This document shows positions 19,853 through 29,111 of a stretch of 64,000 nt of DNA, in pieces. Made by a program: the position numbers and the translations under genes. The number at the start of each line of letters is the position of its first letter. The stretch's first letter is position 1. The stretch comes from an uncultured Gemmataceae bacterium. Lineage in GTDB: Bacteria > Planctomycetota > Planctomycetia > Gemmatales > Gemmataceae. The stretch spans positions 99,692 to 163,691 of the forward strand of contig CALDUY010000029.1 in the NCBI GenBank assembly GCA_937923405.1. Reading direction: 5' to 3'. The notes under the pieces were generated by a model. That model searched no databases. It worked only from the letters and a program-made list of their open reading frames with translations, and was not told the DNA's origin.

Positions 19853-20650
19853 ATGCCAAACGAGTGGTTCTACACGATCAATGGTCAACCCGCCGAGTCG
19901 CCAGTCTCTCAGTCGCAGCTGAAACAGCTGGCCGCCAGTGGGCAACTGCAGCCAACCGATCTGATCTGGCAAGAAGGAATGGAGAACTGGGCACCGGCCA
20001 GTTCGGTCAAGGGGCTGTTTCCCTCCAGCAAGAGTGAGGCTCCGGTCGAGAGCGTCCCGGCCCAGGTGAGCAGCAAACCCGCTCGACGCAGCAAGCGAAC
20101 CACGCAACCCGCAGATGGTGACGACGACGAACCGGGCGGCCTGGTCGGTTTGCATCCGTTGCTCGTCTTCCTGTTGACCCTGGTTACGCTGGGCGTGTTC
20201 GGCCTGGTGTATATCTTTGTGGTAGCCAGCGCCTATTCTGAGCGCCAGCAGCGCCAGACCGACGCAGCGGGCCGACCTCTGGGTAAGCCGCGTCATCCGT
20301 TAGCTGTACTCGTGCTGTCTTACCTGACATTAGGGATCTATTTTTACTACTGGATCTATCAGGTAATGCGCGAGTGCCGGACCTACTTGAAACAGACAGA
20401 CCACGATTCTCGGATCGATCTATCGCTGATGTTGATCTGCCCGCCGTACTCGCTCTACGTCTCGGCGGTGCGGCTGTCGGACTTGATCTTGGCGACGCAG
20501 GCCGCCGCCAAGGTGCCACCGTCCTCCGTGGTGCAACACGCCTATCTGTTCCTGATCCCGTTTTTGTTCCCAGCGCTGCCGGTGCTGGCGATGGCTCAAC
20601 AGGATGCGCTGAACCAACTCTGGCTGCAACCGAGCGGATCGACCTCCTAG
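19853..20650 (+). CDS. GYF_2 and DUF4234-like membrane protein (265 aa)
   Basis: Residues 1-55 (MPNEWFYTINGQPAESPVSQ, then LIWQEGMENWAPASSV) are a GYF_2 domain, which often binds proline-rich or other peptide partners. Two to three hydrophobic helices follow (VFLLTLVTLGVFGLVYIFVV and VLVLSYLTLGIYFYYWIY), in the layout of DUF4234 proteins. I chose the ATG just before the conserved NEWFY; a GTG 15 bases upstream is also possible. The TAG stop is part of the CTAG that borders a MITE-like element, so the end of the gene abuts the insertion. Confidence 0.85.
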   Translation: MPNEWFYTINGQPAESPVSQSQLKQLAASGQLQPTDLIWQEGMENWAPASSVKGLFPSSKSEAPVESVPAQVSSKPARRSKRTTQPADGDDDEPGGLVGLHPLLVFLLTLVTLGVFGLVYIFVVASAYSERQQRQTDAAGRPLGKPRHPLAVLVLSYLTLGIYFYYWIYQVMRECRTYLKQTDHDSRIDLSLMLICPPYSLYVSAVRLSDLILATQAAAKVPPSSVVQHAYLFLIPFLFPALPVLAMAQQDALNQLWLQPSGSTS

Positions 20651-20809
20651 AGCGCTTCTCCAAATGGTGTAGAGGCAACGAAGTAGGAAGCGCGTTCGCA
20701 GGCAGAAACTTGCTTACGCAGGCTGAAGCCTGCGGCTAGCTGCCAATCCGAATCGGTAGTCACAGGCTTTCGCCTGCGATCTGTTACACCATTTTGTCAC
20801 GCGCGCTAG
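20647..20809 (+). mobile_element. MITE-like element, copy A (163 bp)
   Basis: The element is bounded by CTAG on both sides and has imperfect 25-base terminal inverted repeats, each ending in AAATGGTGTA when read inward. Inside are short palindromes around AGGCTGAAGCCTG and AGGCTTTCGCCTG. It has no coding capacity. The other copy (53139-53306) is inverted, and the first ~57 bases of the two are identical. The CTAG borders would fit a 4-base target duplication of the YTAR type made by IS5-family transposases; this assignment is inference. Confidence 0.8.
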
Positions 20810-21452
20810 TTTGGCAATGGTTTCAGGCTTTCATCTACTTGGCCCAGGTCGGACCAACTCCGCAAGCGGCGGTCGAAGCACGAATCAGTCGCGCGGCGGG
20901 TCCAGTCGTGCATTGGCATGAGTCACCTCCCACTTCAATATATCAGATCGTTGCTCACTCTCTCGTGCCCCGACCAGTGCCTTGGCTCGGGACGAAACTC
21001 GGTTAACTCGACGGCATAGTGGTGGGACAGCTCGCGTGATCGAAAAAAGATAGCCACCCGGGGTTGACCGGGTGGCTGGGGGTAGGTTCATTGAGTTGCC
21101 CAGGGGGAAGGAAGTAGAAGGGAGAAGCGTTCTCGGCACTGAACCGTTGCATTCCGGACTCTGGGTCGGAGAAGGCGGGAGACCTCTCCTCGTCCGGCCT
21201 GACCGACGTCGAGCCAGGGGGATGACTCTTCGTCGTTCGATTCGCACCGATCTTCGCTTCCGCGTGTTGATCGGTGCAAGAGCTAGAAGCAAGGTGCGTG
21301 CCAGTCGCTGCACGACATCGGCTGAATCACCACAAGATGTTATTCAGAATAATGTTACATCGATGCTGAGCAAATGCAGAGAATGGAAATCCGTGAGGAG
21401 TAATGCTGCAAAATCGTCCGAACTGTTGTAATTCTTACAGCCGACTTGACCA
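20810..21452. other. 643-bp region without a convincing gene
   Basis: Open frames of 119 aa (+) and 142 aa (-) exist here, but they are rich in Arg/Ser, have no family likeness, and the minus one runs through the terminator at 21042-21077. The part between 21078 and 21452 is either the 3' untranslated end of the upstream kinase gene or a separate RNA of about 370 bases that ends at that terminator. Confidence 0.5.
21042..21077 (-). terminator. Rho-independent terminator
   Basis: On the minus strand AGCCACCCGG and CCGGGTGGCT form a perfect 10-bp stem around a 6-base loop, followed two bases later by TTTTTT. It would end leftward transcription coming from the kinase gene at 23783, about 375 bases after its stop codon. 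Confidence 0.85.
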
Positions 21453-23783
21453 TCACCCAGGCAGCTCACGGTAAATCTTCTCAAACTCTGGGGCCACTTG
21501 CTCGAAGGCTCGCAACAGGGCGGGATCGAACTGACCCATCGAAGCGAGAATAACCTGGACGGCGGCGACGTGGGACAGAGCGGGTTTGTAGCTACGGCGA
21601 CTGCGGAGCGCGTCGTAGACATCGGCGATGCTGACCAGTCGCGCTGCCAGGGGGATGGCATCGCCGCAAAGACGGTCGGGATAGCCGGTCCCGTCGTAAC
21701 ACTCGTGATGATGGCGGATGATGTCGCTGGCCATTTGCAGAAACACCCGAGCCGAGATGTGACGATCGGCCAGCTCCTGCAGCATCTCGGTGGGCAACGT
21801 CGTATGAGCCTGCATGTGAATGCGTTCGTCGGGCTGCAGCTTGCCCGGCTTGAGCAGAATGTGATCAGGCAGGCCGACCTTGCCGATGTCGTGGAGCGGG
21901 GCACAGCAACTGACCATATCCACGAAGGCGGAGTCGATGCAACCGGCGAAATTGGGCAGGGTGGCGGCTTGGGTGGCCAGCACACGAACGTAGCGTGACA
22001 TCCGTTCGAGGCGTTGGCCCGAGTCGTTCTCGCGTAGTTGCGCCAGTCGCGCCAATCCCAGGACCAAGGCCGACCGCACTTCGGAAAGATCGCTGGTACG
22101 ATCCGACAGCGTCTGTTCCAGTCGTTCGTTGATCGCCAGCAGATGTTGATTGAGCAGATCGGTGCGATCCTGTGCGGTCTTCAGCCGCAGCGCCGATTGC
22201 ACCCGACCGCGGAGCTGTGGCACACTGAACGGCTTGGAGAGATAGTCGTCGGCTCCGTGCAAAAGCATTTCCGACATCTCGTCTCCGGAAGCCTGGCCCG
22301 AGAACATGATGACCTTCAGGTTCGCCGTCGGTGGATTCATTCGCAGCCGACGGAGCAACTCCGGCCCCGACATGCCTGGCATGTTGACGTCGATCAGCAT
22401 CAGATCGGGGGCCTTCTGAGCAATCAGCTTCAGCGCTGCTTCAGCGTCTTCGGCGACTTCCGGCTCCAGGCCGTCGAGTTTGAGTACCTCGCGACAGTAA
22501 AGCCGAATCCCTGGTTCGTCATCGACCACCAGGACCCGCTGGGCACGAGAACCGGCGGTGGGCAAGCTGGGAAGTTTGCGAGAATCGACCTCCATCTGCG
22601 AGGGGGCACAGGGCAGCGGCAGCGAAAGAGCCGAGTCCGGATTGAGAAACGGCAAGAGGGCTTGCATCACCTCCGTCGGGGTGGAGTAGCGATCCTCCGG
22701 CCGCAGGGCCATCATCTTGCGCACTACGGCATCGAGCTTGGAAGGCAAGTCGGGACGCAGGGCCCGAATCGAGGGCGGTTCCTGGTGGATCCGTCGCAGT
22801 AGCTGTTCGATTTCTGGTCCTTCGTTGCTGAAGGGAATCTGTCCCGTCAGACACCAATACAAGGTGGCTCCCAGGCTCCAGAGGTCAGCTCGGATATCCA
22901 CCTGGCTGGCATCCTTGGCTTGCTCAGGTGCCATGAAGTCGATGGTGCCGAGGACCGTGCCCGGCTGAGTCACCCGAGTCGGCGTGTGCCGCGATAGGCC
23001 AAAGTCGAGTAGTTTGGCTTGCTCGTCCGAAGTGACCAGAATGTTCGAGGGTTTGATATCCCGATGCACCAGATTAAGTTTGTGTGTCTCCGCGAGGGCA
23101 CAGGCGATCTGATGGATAATGTTGCAAGCTGTCGCCGCCGAGAGCGGACCGCGTTGCCGGATGTACTCGTCGAGATCCTCGCCACAGACGTACTCCATGA
23201 CGAGATACCACAGCACAGGGCCGTCGGGGTCGGGGCTAAAGACGCGGCCAGCGTCCATCGCAGTGACAATGTTGGGATGTCGCAGTCGAGCGATGGCTCG
23301 CATCTCCGCGGAGAAGCGCGATTCCAGGCGAGGATCATCGCCGCGCGACAGTTGCAGCACTTTGATCGCCACCAAGTGCCGCATCTCGATGTGTTCGGCC
23401 TTGTAGACGACCGCCATGCCACCTGCGCCGAGCCGTTCCAGCAAACGGAAGTTGCCCAGCACCAGGCCGAAGGTGTTACCCGTGCTAATCCGAGCAGCCA
23501 GGAACGAAGTGAGCAGCCCCATTTCGACCATCAGCGACAGGGCCATCTCCGGATCGGTTTGCTGCAACAGGCGATCCCGATCGTCGGAGGAAAGCTGCTC
23601 CCAGTCTTCCGCGAGAATCAGCGAGGAGCCAAGTAGTTCATAGATGAGAGCTTCGATCTCTTCGGGCGTGACTCGTGGTCGAGATCGCCGGATTTCCTGA
23701 GATCCTCGTCGTGACAGTGCTTCCATCTCTCTCTGAACTCCGGCGATCTCTGAGCGAATCTCGGCCAAAGACTCCACTTCCAC
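21453..23783 (-). CDS. Ser/Thr kinase - receiver - HD-GYP fusion protein (776 aa)
   Basis: Three signalling modules lie in one chain. The kinase domain (~112-380) has the loop GAGGMAVVY, K141, HRD at 240-242 and DFG at 260-262. A receiver domain (~416-530) has DD at 421-422, phospho-acceptor D465 (LMLIDVNMPG) and K517. After a coiled linker (~535-570), an HD-GYP domain (~570-770) has HD at 631-632 (LHDIGK), HHH at 691-693, DGTGYP at 697-702 and DVYDAL. All key residues are present. HD-GYP domains usually hydrolyse cyclic di-GMP, so the protein may join Thr phosphorylation, two-component input and second-messenger turnover. The start is a GTG. There is no membrane segment. Confidence 0.93.
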   Translation of the reverse strand: MEVESLAEIRSEIAGVQREMEALSRRGSQEIRRSRPRVTPEEIEALIYELLGSSLILAEDWEQLSSDDRDRLLQQTDPEMALSLMVEMGLLTSFLAARISTGNTFGLVLGNFRLLERLGAGGMAVVYKAEHIEMRHLVAIKVLQLSRGDDPRLESRFSAEMRAIARLRHPNIVTAMDAGRVFSPDPDGPVLWYLVMEYVCGEDLDEYIRQRGPLSAATACNIIHQIACALAETHKLNLVHRDIKPSNILVTSDEQAKLLDFGLSRHTPTRVTQPGTVLGTIDFMAPEQAKDASQVDIRADLWSLGATLYWCLTGQIPFSNEGPEIEQLLRRIHQEPPSIRALRPDLPSKLDAVVRKMMALRPEDRYSTPTEVMQALLPFLNPDSALSLPLPCAPSQMEVDSRKLPSLPTAGSRAQRVLVVDDEPGIRLYCREVLKLDGLEPEVAEDAEAALKLIAQKAPDLMLIDVNMPGMSGPELLRRLRMNPPTANLKVIMFSGQASGDEMSEMLLHGADDYLSKPFSVPQLRGRVQSALRLKTAQDRTDLLNQHLLAINERLEQTLSDRTSDLSEVRSALVLGLARLAQLRENDSGQRLERMSRYVRVLATQAATLPNFAGCIDSAFVDMVSCCAPLHDIGKVGLPDHILLKPGKLQPDERIHMQAHTTLPTEMLQELADRHISARVFLQMASDIIRHHHECYDGTGYPDRLCGDAIPLAARLVSIADVYDALRSRRSYKPALSHVAAVQVILASMGQFDPALLRAFEQVAPEFEKIYRELPG

Positions 23784-23958
23784 GGTTGGACGAACACGGC
23801 AGAAGCAATGGCCCTCGCAACTGTCCGACCTCGCAAACGGCTGGTTTGCTGCTTCAGTTGCGATGCTAGCGAAGTTGTGGTCCGAGCAAACTCTAGCTTT
23901 TCTCTACGCTCCGAGCAAATTTCTCAGTCCAGTTTTGACGAGAACATCGATTGTGCGG

Positions 23959-24511
23959 TCACGAGAACAGCTGCTGGACTGGTACGGCGAAGCCGGGCGA
24001 CACATCGTTGAGGGTGAGCAGTTCGCTGGTGCCGAGTATCTGTTGGTCGTCAGCGCGATAGATCGACACCGTTCGCTTGACAGGATCGATCAGCACGACC
24101 ACCCGCACCTCGACCTTGAGATACTCGATGACCTTGGTCAAAAGATCGATCCAGGAATCGGAGGGGGATTTGATCTCGACGACCAGATCCGGAGCAACGG
24201 TATGCAGTCCAGCGGGCACCGGCTGATCGCGTGGCAGCCGTTCGTAGCTGTAGAATAAGACGTCGGCTTCGCGTACCGTGTCGCTGCCGGTCTGCACGAA
24301 CGAATCGTTGCTCATGACCCGGCCCAGCCAGGTCCTTAGAGTGAAGATAGATGCCCAAAGCGATCGTCATACGAGCACAAATCAAGCCGTGTTCAAGACC
24401 GGGCATGGGAACCTCATGAGGTAGGCCGTGGACGAGTTCGTGGGATTGCTTGCCGTAGCGGGCCAGAAACTCTTCGACGGTCCAACGCGGTGAAGTCGGC
24501 CCAGCAGGCAC
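23959..24511 (-). pseudogene. Uma2-family (DUF820) protein gene, frameshifted
   Basis: The first part (TVEEFLARYGKQSHELVHG, then IYLHSKDL) and the second part (TVAPDLVVEIKSPSDSW, the PD-(D/E)XK-like core, then VRVVVLIDPVKRTV) are two halves of one Uma2-type nuclease-fold protein in different frames. They join around 24330, where the bases CTGG are duplicated in tandem; removing one CTGG restores the reading DLGRVMSND across the junction. No clear ATG is seen at the 5' end: a GTG at 24511 is the best start. Uma2 genes are numerous in planctomycetes, and decay of single copies is common. Confidence 0.8.
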
Positions 24512-24696
24512 TGCGACGGGTGGGGCAATCGTGGTGGACGTCGGCTTGGTTCTCCTCTCGATCGAGTCAAACTACCAGTCGGATAGAACAGTTAAAGGGG
24601 AATGGTACGTCGCGTACTCCTGGCAAAACCGCGTTCAGCATAACACAGCAAGTGTGGTAGCTGTCATCAATCCGAGCAGAGGGGGTATCCTTTTCC

Positions 24697-24759
24697 GAGG
24701 GGAGGGGGTAAACCCTCCGTGAGACGCCGTGATACACGGAGGGCGTACGCTCTCTGCTC
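24697..24759. repeat. 25-bp hairpin repeats, copies 3 and 4, inverted pair
   Basis: One copy lies on the plus strand (24697-24721) and one on the minus strand (24735-24759), 13 bases apart. An outer inverted pair GAGCAGAG (24674) / CTCTGCTC (24752) encloses them. This compound element is the only thing recognised in the gene-free stretch 24512-24853. Confidence 0.75.
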
Positions 24760-24853
24760 GAAAGAGTCAGAAGAGTGTGTGGCTGAGGGCGTGGCAACTG
24801 GACGACTTCGAGCAACTGGCCGGGATTATGAAAGAGAACTAATTGACTCTTCA

Positions 24854-26116
24854 TTATCCACTTCCTTCGACCTTGACCACTACCACAGTTGAGGTGGTTG
24901 CGAAGTACCGCATGGCCAGCACTAACAACAGGAGCGTACCTGCGGTTATGCTCCAGCTGAGAAGCTCGAAGAAGGCGAAGAAGCCGCTGCCCACGGCGAG
25001 AGCGTTTCGGGCGATCAGCACCGCGACGAGTCCGAGATAGCCCGCTGAGTCGGCCAGATACATCAGATAACCGATGTTGCCGCGCTCGCGGGTCATCGCC
25101 AACAGTCGTTCAAACAACGTCGTTTGTAGGACGATGTAGGGCAGGTACAGCCCCAGACCGTGCAGCACGACGAAGGGGAACGGCGACAGCGTCCCCGCGT
25201 ACCAGCCAATCAGCGCGAGCATGACCAAGGCCGGCCCCAACGCCGCCAGCAGCAGCGCGGCAAAGAAGGCCAGGCGATTGTCGCGGAGCAGCACCACCGA
25301 GCCGGTCAGTAACATCACCGAAAGCGCGACGACCAGTTCGGACTGAGCGAAGATGGCTGGCTGTTCGGTGATGCCCAGCCCCTGCCAGATCTCTCGGGCA
25401 AAGTCGTCACGCACCCCGCGAAGAATACTGATGAGGACATACACCGCCACCAGCAGCGACAGCCCCACGGCATAGCGCGCGAAGAAGCGACTGCGCTCCG
25501 TGCCAGTCATCGCCACTCGTTCTCCTCGGGCGGCGACATCGTCGGACGACGGCGCGGGAATCCGTGTCAGCATCCAAACGAAGCCGAGCAACGGCCCGGC
25601 GAAAAGCAAACCAGCGACAAACGGCATCCACGCCTCGGAGACGCCAGCCTGGAGCAGGTAGGCACCGACGGAACGGGTCACGCCGCCGGCCAGTACAAAG
25701 CTGGCACACAAGCCCGCCGTCAGCGCCTCGGTCACCTGCCGACCTTCGAGAAAGCCCAGCACCAGGCCGAACACCAGGCCCAGAGGTAAGCCGTTGAGAA
25801 ACAGACAGAGGCTGTTCCACGGCGCGGGCACCACCCCGAAGAGCAACAGCGCCAACTCGGCCAGGGCGATCAGGGCCAGCAGATATGTCGTGCGTCGCGC
25901 TGGGGTCATCTCGGCGATGACTTTGATGCCCAGGAACTTCGATAGTGTGTAGCCCAACGTCTGGGCGATCACCAGGACGGCCTTGTAGTCGATGCCCCAG
26001 AGTGGATCGTCCTCGGCGAACGAAGCAGCGGTGAACGGTTTGCGGAAGCCGTACATACAGAAGTAGCAGCCGAAGGCGGCCACGGCACTCCAAGCGGGCA
26101 CGGTCAGTGTTCGCAA
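24854..26116 (-). CDS. DUF5690-type membrane transporter-like protein (420 aa)
   Basis: About twelve hydrophobic helices give a major-facilitator-like layout. The N-terminal CYFCMYGFRKPFTAASF is characteristic of DUF5690 proteins. I set the start at TTG 26116 because GAGGAGG lies 8 bases before it; the frame is open further upstream but there it overlaps the SNF2 gene and has no membrane character. The Shine-Dalgarno sequence sits inside the last codons of the SNF2 gene, so the two are coupled. The substrate is unknown. Confidence 0.8.
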   Translation of the reverse strand: MRTLTVPAWSAVAAFGCYFCMYGFRKPFTAASFAEDDPLWGIDYKAVLVIAQTLGYTLSKFLGIKVIAEMTPARRTTYLLALIALAELALLLFGVVPAPWNSLCLFLNGLPLGLVFGLVLGFLEGRQVTEALTAGLCASFVLAGGVTRSVGAYLLQAGVSEAWMPFVAGLLFAGPLLGFVWMLTRIPAPSSDDVAARGERVAMTGTERSRFFARYAVGLSLLVAVYVLISILRGVRDDFAREIWQGLGITEQPAIFAQSELVVALSVMLLTGSVVLLRDNRLAFFAALLLAALGPALVMLALIGWYAGTLSPFPFVVLHGLGLYLPYIVLQTTLFERLLAMTRERGNIGYLMYLADSAGYLGLVAVLIARNALAVGSGFFAFFELLSWSITAGTLLLLVLAMRYFATTSTVVVVKVEGSG

Positions 26117-26120
26117 GCAG

Positions 26121-28352
26121 TCATCCTCCTCGTGGCTGGGACTCCAGCAGTTGGGCCAAAGCGCGAAGCGCTGCTGCACCCCGCTGGACCAGATGCGGCG
26201 AGTTCAGCGGAATCCACAACCCCGGCTGTCCTGTCGCGGGATCGGTGGTCAGGCGAGCGTTGGACGCCAATGCTTCCAGAAACTGTACGCCCAACAATGC
26301 CAGCGAAGATTCCGTCTCCGCTGCCCCAGTGGGGCCGGGTGGAACGAGCCGATCCGCGCTGGGTTCCGACGGCGGAAGCAGCTCGCGCATGGCATCGAGA
26401 AAGACCTGTTGACCGACGCCTTCCAGGGCCAACTCGTCACTGGAGCCGGCGAACAACTCTTCGAACAAGGCTCGCTTGCGCGAGAGAACGTATAAGACGC
26501 GCTCCTCGATGCTGTCGCGCGTCACCAGGTGGATCACGCGCACCGGACGATGCTGACCCATGCGATGGACGCGAGCGATCCGCTGCTCTAGCACAGCAGG
26601 ATTCCACGGCACTTCCAGGTTGATGACGGTGTCGGCGGCTTGCAGATTCAGCCCGGTTCCGCCAGCATCAGTAGAGAGAAATACCCGACATTTCGGATCT
26701 TCACGAAACCGTTTGAGCAACTCGCGCCGTTCCTGCCCGGGGATGTTGCCGTGCAGCACCGCGTAGCCCAGGTCGAGCTTCTCGACCACCTCGACCGCCT
26801 TCTGCTGCATCATTTCCCACTGGGTGAAGATAACCACCTTGGACGCCTGCCCCTGCTGCAACAGTTCGTGAAGCAGTTCGGCCAGTTCATCGAGTTTCGG
26901 CGAGACGTTCGTCGTCTTGTCCAACAGGAAAGTGCTGTCGCAGAGCATGCGTAGATTGGTGATGCAGGCCAGCACCCGTCGCCGGTCGATCTCGGTGAGA
27001 TACTTTTTCTGCAGCAAGCGAACGAGCGTGGACTGATGCTCGGCGTAGACGGCCTTTTGCTCGTCAGCCATTTCGACGTAAACGGTCTTGTCGGTGCGAG
27101 CAGGGAGCTGAGCCAACACCTCGGCCCGAGTGCGTCGCAGAAAGATCGGTCGCAGCTTTTCGCGGATGGCCTCTAGGTTGCGGTAGCCCAGCAGCTTGCC
27201 TTCCTCGTCCAAGACGCGATGATCGTGTAGGAACTGAAACGCCGGTCCCAGTCGGCGATCATCGACAAACTGGACAATCGAGTACAACTCTTCGAGCTTG
27301 TTCTCCAACGGCGTGCCGGTCAGCACGATGGCATAGCGGCTGCGAAGTTTCTTAACCGTTCGGGACGTTTTCGACTCCCAGTTCTTGATGCGTTGAGCCT
27401 CGTCCAGCACGATCAGATCGGGCTGCCAGGCGTTCAGTTCGTCGAAATCCTTGACCACCTGTTCGTAGTTGAGCAAGCGGTAGAAGGTGGGCTGGCGATA
27501 CTGAGCGCGGCGTTCGTCGGCGAGTCCATCGATGACCTGCACCGGACGCGTGGTATACTTGAGAATCTCCGACTCCCACTGATATTTGACGGAGGCTGGA
27601 GCGATGACCAAGACGCGCTCGATGCCCCGCTCGCGGACCAACAGTTCGACCGCCGCCAGCGTCTGCACGGTTTTGCCCAGGCCCATGTCATCGCCGAGTA
27701 TGCAGCGGCCGCGACAAGCAGCGAAGATGGCCCCGCGTAGCTGGTAGGGATACAACGGCACACGCAGGAGCTGAGGCTGTTCGCCGCGCTCCAACCCTTC
27801 GAGCAATTGCTGCTCACGTTGGGCCATCTCGCGCCGTTCGATCTCGCGTTCCATGAACTCCATGGCGTCGGAGAAGATGGTCACCTGCTCGGGAACGCGC
27901 TCGACCATCTCGATGAGCTGCTCGTAATGATCGCCACCTTTCCAGAGACCTTTAAGATCGAAAAAGGTGTCGTTTAGGGTGCGAAGCATGTCGGAATAGC
28001 GCGGCGGCAGATGCAGCCCGATTCGCAACTGTTCGCCATATTGCAGGTAGATTTCTGGATGGGTGACGGCGGCTTTTTTGCGACGCACCTGCTCGGGTAG
28101 TTGCTCGCGGAGAGCGGCAAGAACGGCTTCGATGTGCTTGCAGGTGCCCAGGGTGTTAGTGCGAAAATCCGGACATTCGCAGGTGTTGTCGCCGACGTCG
28201 AACCCGCGGATCGAGACGCGATATTGCCCACCCGTTTTGGGATTGCTGACCTGATAGTCGCTGAAGACACGGTTGCGACCGAGGTTCTGGATGCACAGTT
28301 CCTCCTCGGCTGCCCTCCGCCGGCGAATGTCGATCTGCTCCTCACGCAGCAT
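26121..28352 (-). CDS. SWIM zinc-finger SNF2-family helicase/ATPase (743 aa)
   Basis: An N-terminal SWIM zinc finger (CECPDF..., ending GTCKHIEA) near residues 58-75 is followed by a SNF2 motor. Motif I is GDDMGLGKTVQTLAA, motif II VLDEAQRIKN (DEAQ), motif III LTGTPLENK; the C-terminal lobe has FLSTDAGGTGLNLQAAD and RIARVHRMGQ. The motor is complete, so an ATP-driven DNA translocase is expected, possibly acting in transcription or repair. The C-terminal ~90 residues are variable. It is followed by the DUF5690 gene. Confidence 0.93.
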   Translation of the reverse strand: MLREEQIDIRRRRAAEEELCIQNLGRNRVFSDYQVSNPKTGGQYRVSIRGFDVGDNTCECPDFRTNTLGTCKHIEAVLAALREQLPEQVRRKKAAVTHPEIYLQYGEQLRIGLHLPPRYSDMLRTLNDTFFDLKGLWKGGDHYEQLIEMVERVPEQVTIFSDAMEFMEREIERREMAQREQQLLEGLERGEQPQLLRVPLYPYQLRGAIFAACRGRCILGDDMGLGKTVQTLAAVELLVRERGIERVLVIAPASVKYQWESEILKYTTRPVQVIDGLADERRAQYRQPTFYRLLNYEQVVKDFDELNAWQPDLIVLDEAQRIKNWESKTSRTVKKLRSRYAIVLTGTPLENKLEELYSIVQFVDDRRLGPAFQFLHDHRVLDEEGKLLGYRNLEAIREKLRPIFLRRTRAEVLAQLPARTDKTVYVEMADEQKAVYAEHQSTLVRLLQKKYLTEIDRRRVLACITNLRMLCDSTFLLDKTTNVSPKLDELAELLHELLQQGQASKVVIFTQWEMMQQKAVEVVEKLDLGYAVLHGNIPGQERRELLKRFREDPKCRVFLSTDAGGTGLNLQAADTVINLEVPWNPAVLEQRIARVHRMGQHRPVRVIHLVTRDSIEERVLYVLSRKRALFEELFAGSSDELALEGVGQQVFLDAMRELLPPSEPSADRLVPPGPTGAAETESSLALLGVQFLEALASNARLTTDPATGQPGLWIPLNSPHLVQRGAAALRALAQLLESQPRGG

Positions 28353-28417
28353 GTGGCTCTCTCGGGCATGTATTCATTGGCCCATTCCCTCATCCATCGG
28401 GAGCCGAGCATCAGCCA

Positions 28418-29017
28418 TCAGTCGTTGGTAATGTCCAGCACGGTGTTCCAGTCGTTCTCCTTCATCACGATCTGTCCGAGGTCGGTTGGCGTATCCATCT
28501 GGACAGCCAAGCCCAACAGGATCGGAGTCCCTCCAGCTCGGGCAGGACCGGCAAGCAGCACCCAGCGCGACGGCTGGCCATCTCGTCCGGGGCGTCGCGT
28601 CACGCGGAAGAACGACGGCGCGAACCCAGTCGCCGAGAGTTGCGGCGGCCAGAGTCGCACTCGCGGTTTGTCATCCATCGCCACTTCGCCCAGCCCCCGA
28701 CAAACCAGTTCCAGGGTGGTTTCCGGTTTCCCCAGCGAACGTTTGCCCATCGGGGCCAGAACGACGTAACGCAGTCGGCCCGGTTGCCCGCGAATGTGTA
28801 GATAATAGTGTCGCGGCCCCGATGGAGGCGGTCCCAGAGCAGCCAGATCTTCGGCGAGCGGCGAGTCGGATTCAAAGGTCGACTTACGACGAAACAGAAT
28901 CCGCCAGGCTATCCCTAACAAAATCAACCCAACGATCACTCCGCCGAGCAATGCCAAGTTGGTCGGCGAAAGGGGCAAGCGAGCAAGCAACAACGACCCC
29001 AACGATGCAGACATCAT
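28418..29017 (-). CDS. Membrane-anchored protein of unknown function (199 aa)
   Basis: One membrane helix near residues 20-38 (NLALLGGVIVGLILLGIAW) is followed by a ~160-residue cytoplasmic domain (HYYLHIRGQPGRLRYVVLAP, then VTRRPGRDGQPSRWVLLAGP). I do not recognise the family. GGAG stands about 7 bases before a double ATG. It is encoded 65 bp upstream of the SNF2 gene on the same strand and divergent from the TolB-like gene. Confidence 0.75.
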   Translation of the reverse strand: MMSASLGSLLLARLPLSPTNLALLGGVIVGLILLGIAWRILFRRKSTFESDSPLAEDLAALGPPPSGPRHYYLHIRGQPGRLRYVVLAPMGKRSLGKPETTLELVCRGLGEVAMDDKPRVRLWPPQLSATGFAPSFFRVTRRPGRDGQPSRWVLLAGPARAGGTPILLGLAVQMDTPTDLGQIVMKENDWNTVLDITND

Positions 29018-29111
29018 GCAGCTACTCCGCAGTGATAGGAGAGAGAATCTCTATAATGCTGATGAATCGTCCGGCCTGGATCAAGAGCTTGTTTTGCGCG
29101 AGGTGGAATCG

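Noticed and set aside
21182..21205. GGTCAGGCCGGA on the minus strand, reminiscent of the SRP RNA core
   Set aside because: The following GGAAG/GAAGCA part of the SRP core is missing and no flanking stem was found.
20885..21431. Open frames of 142 (-) and 119 (+) codons
   Set aside because: Arg/Ser-rich, no family likeness, weak starts; the minus frame passes through a strong terminator.
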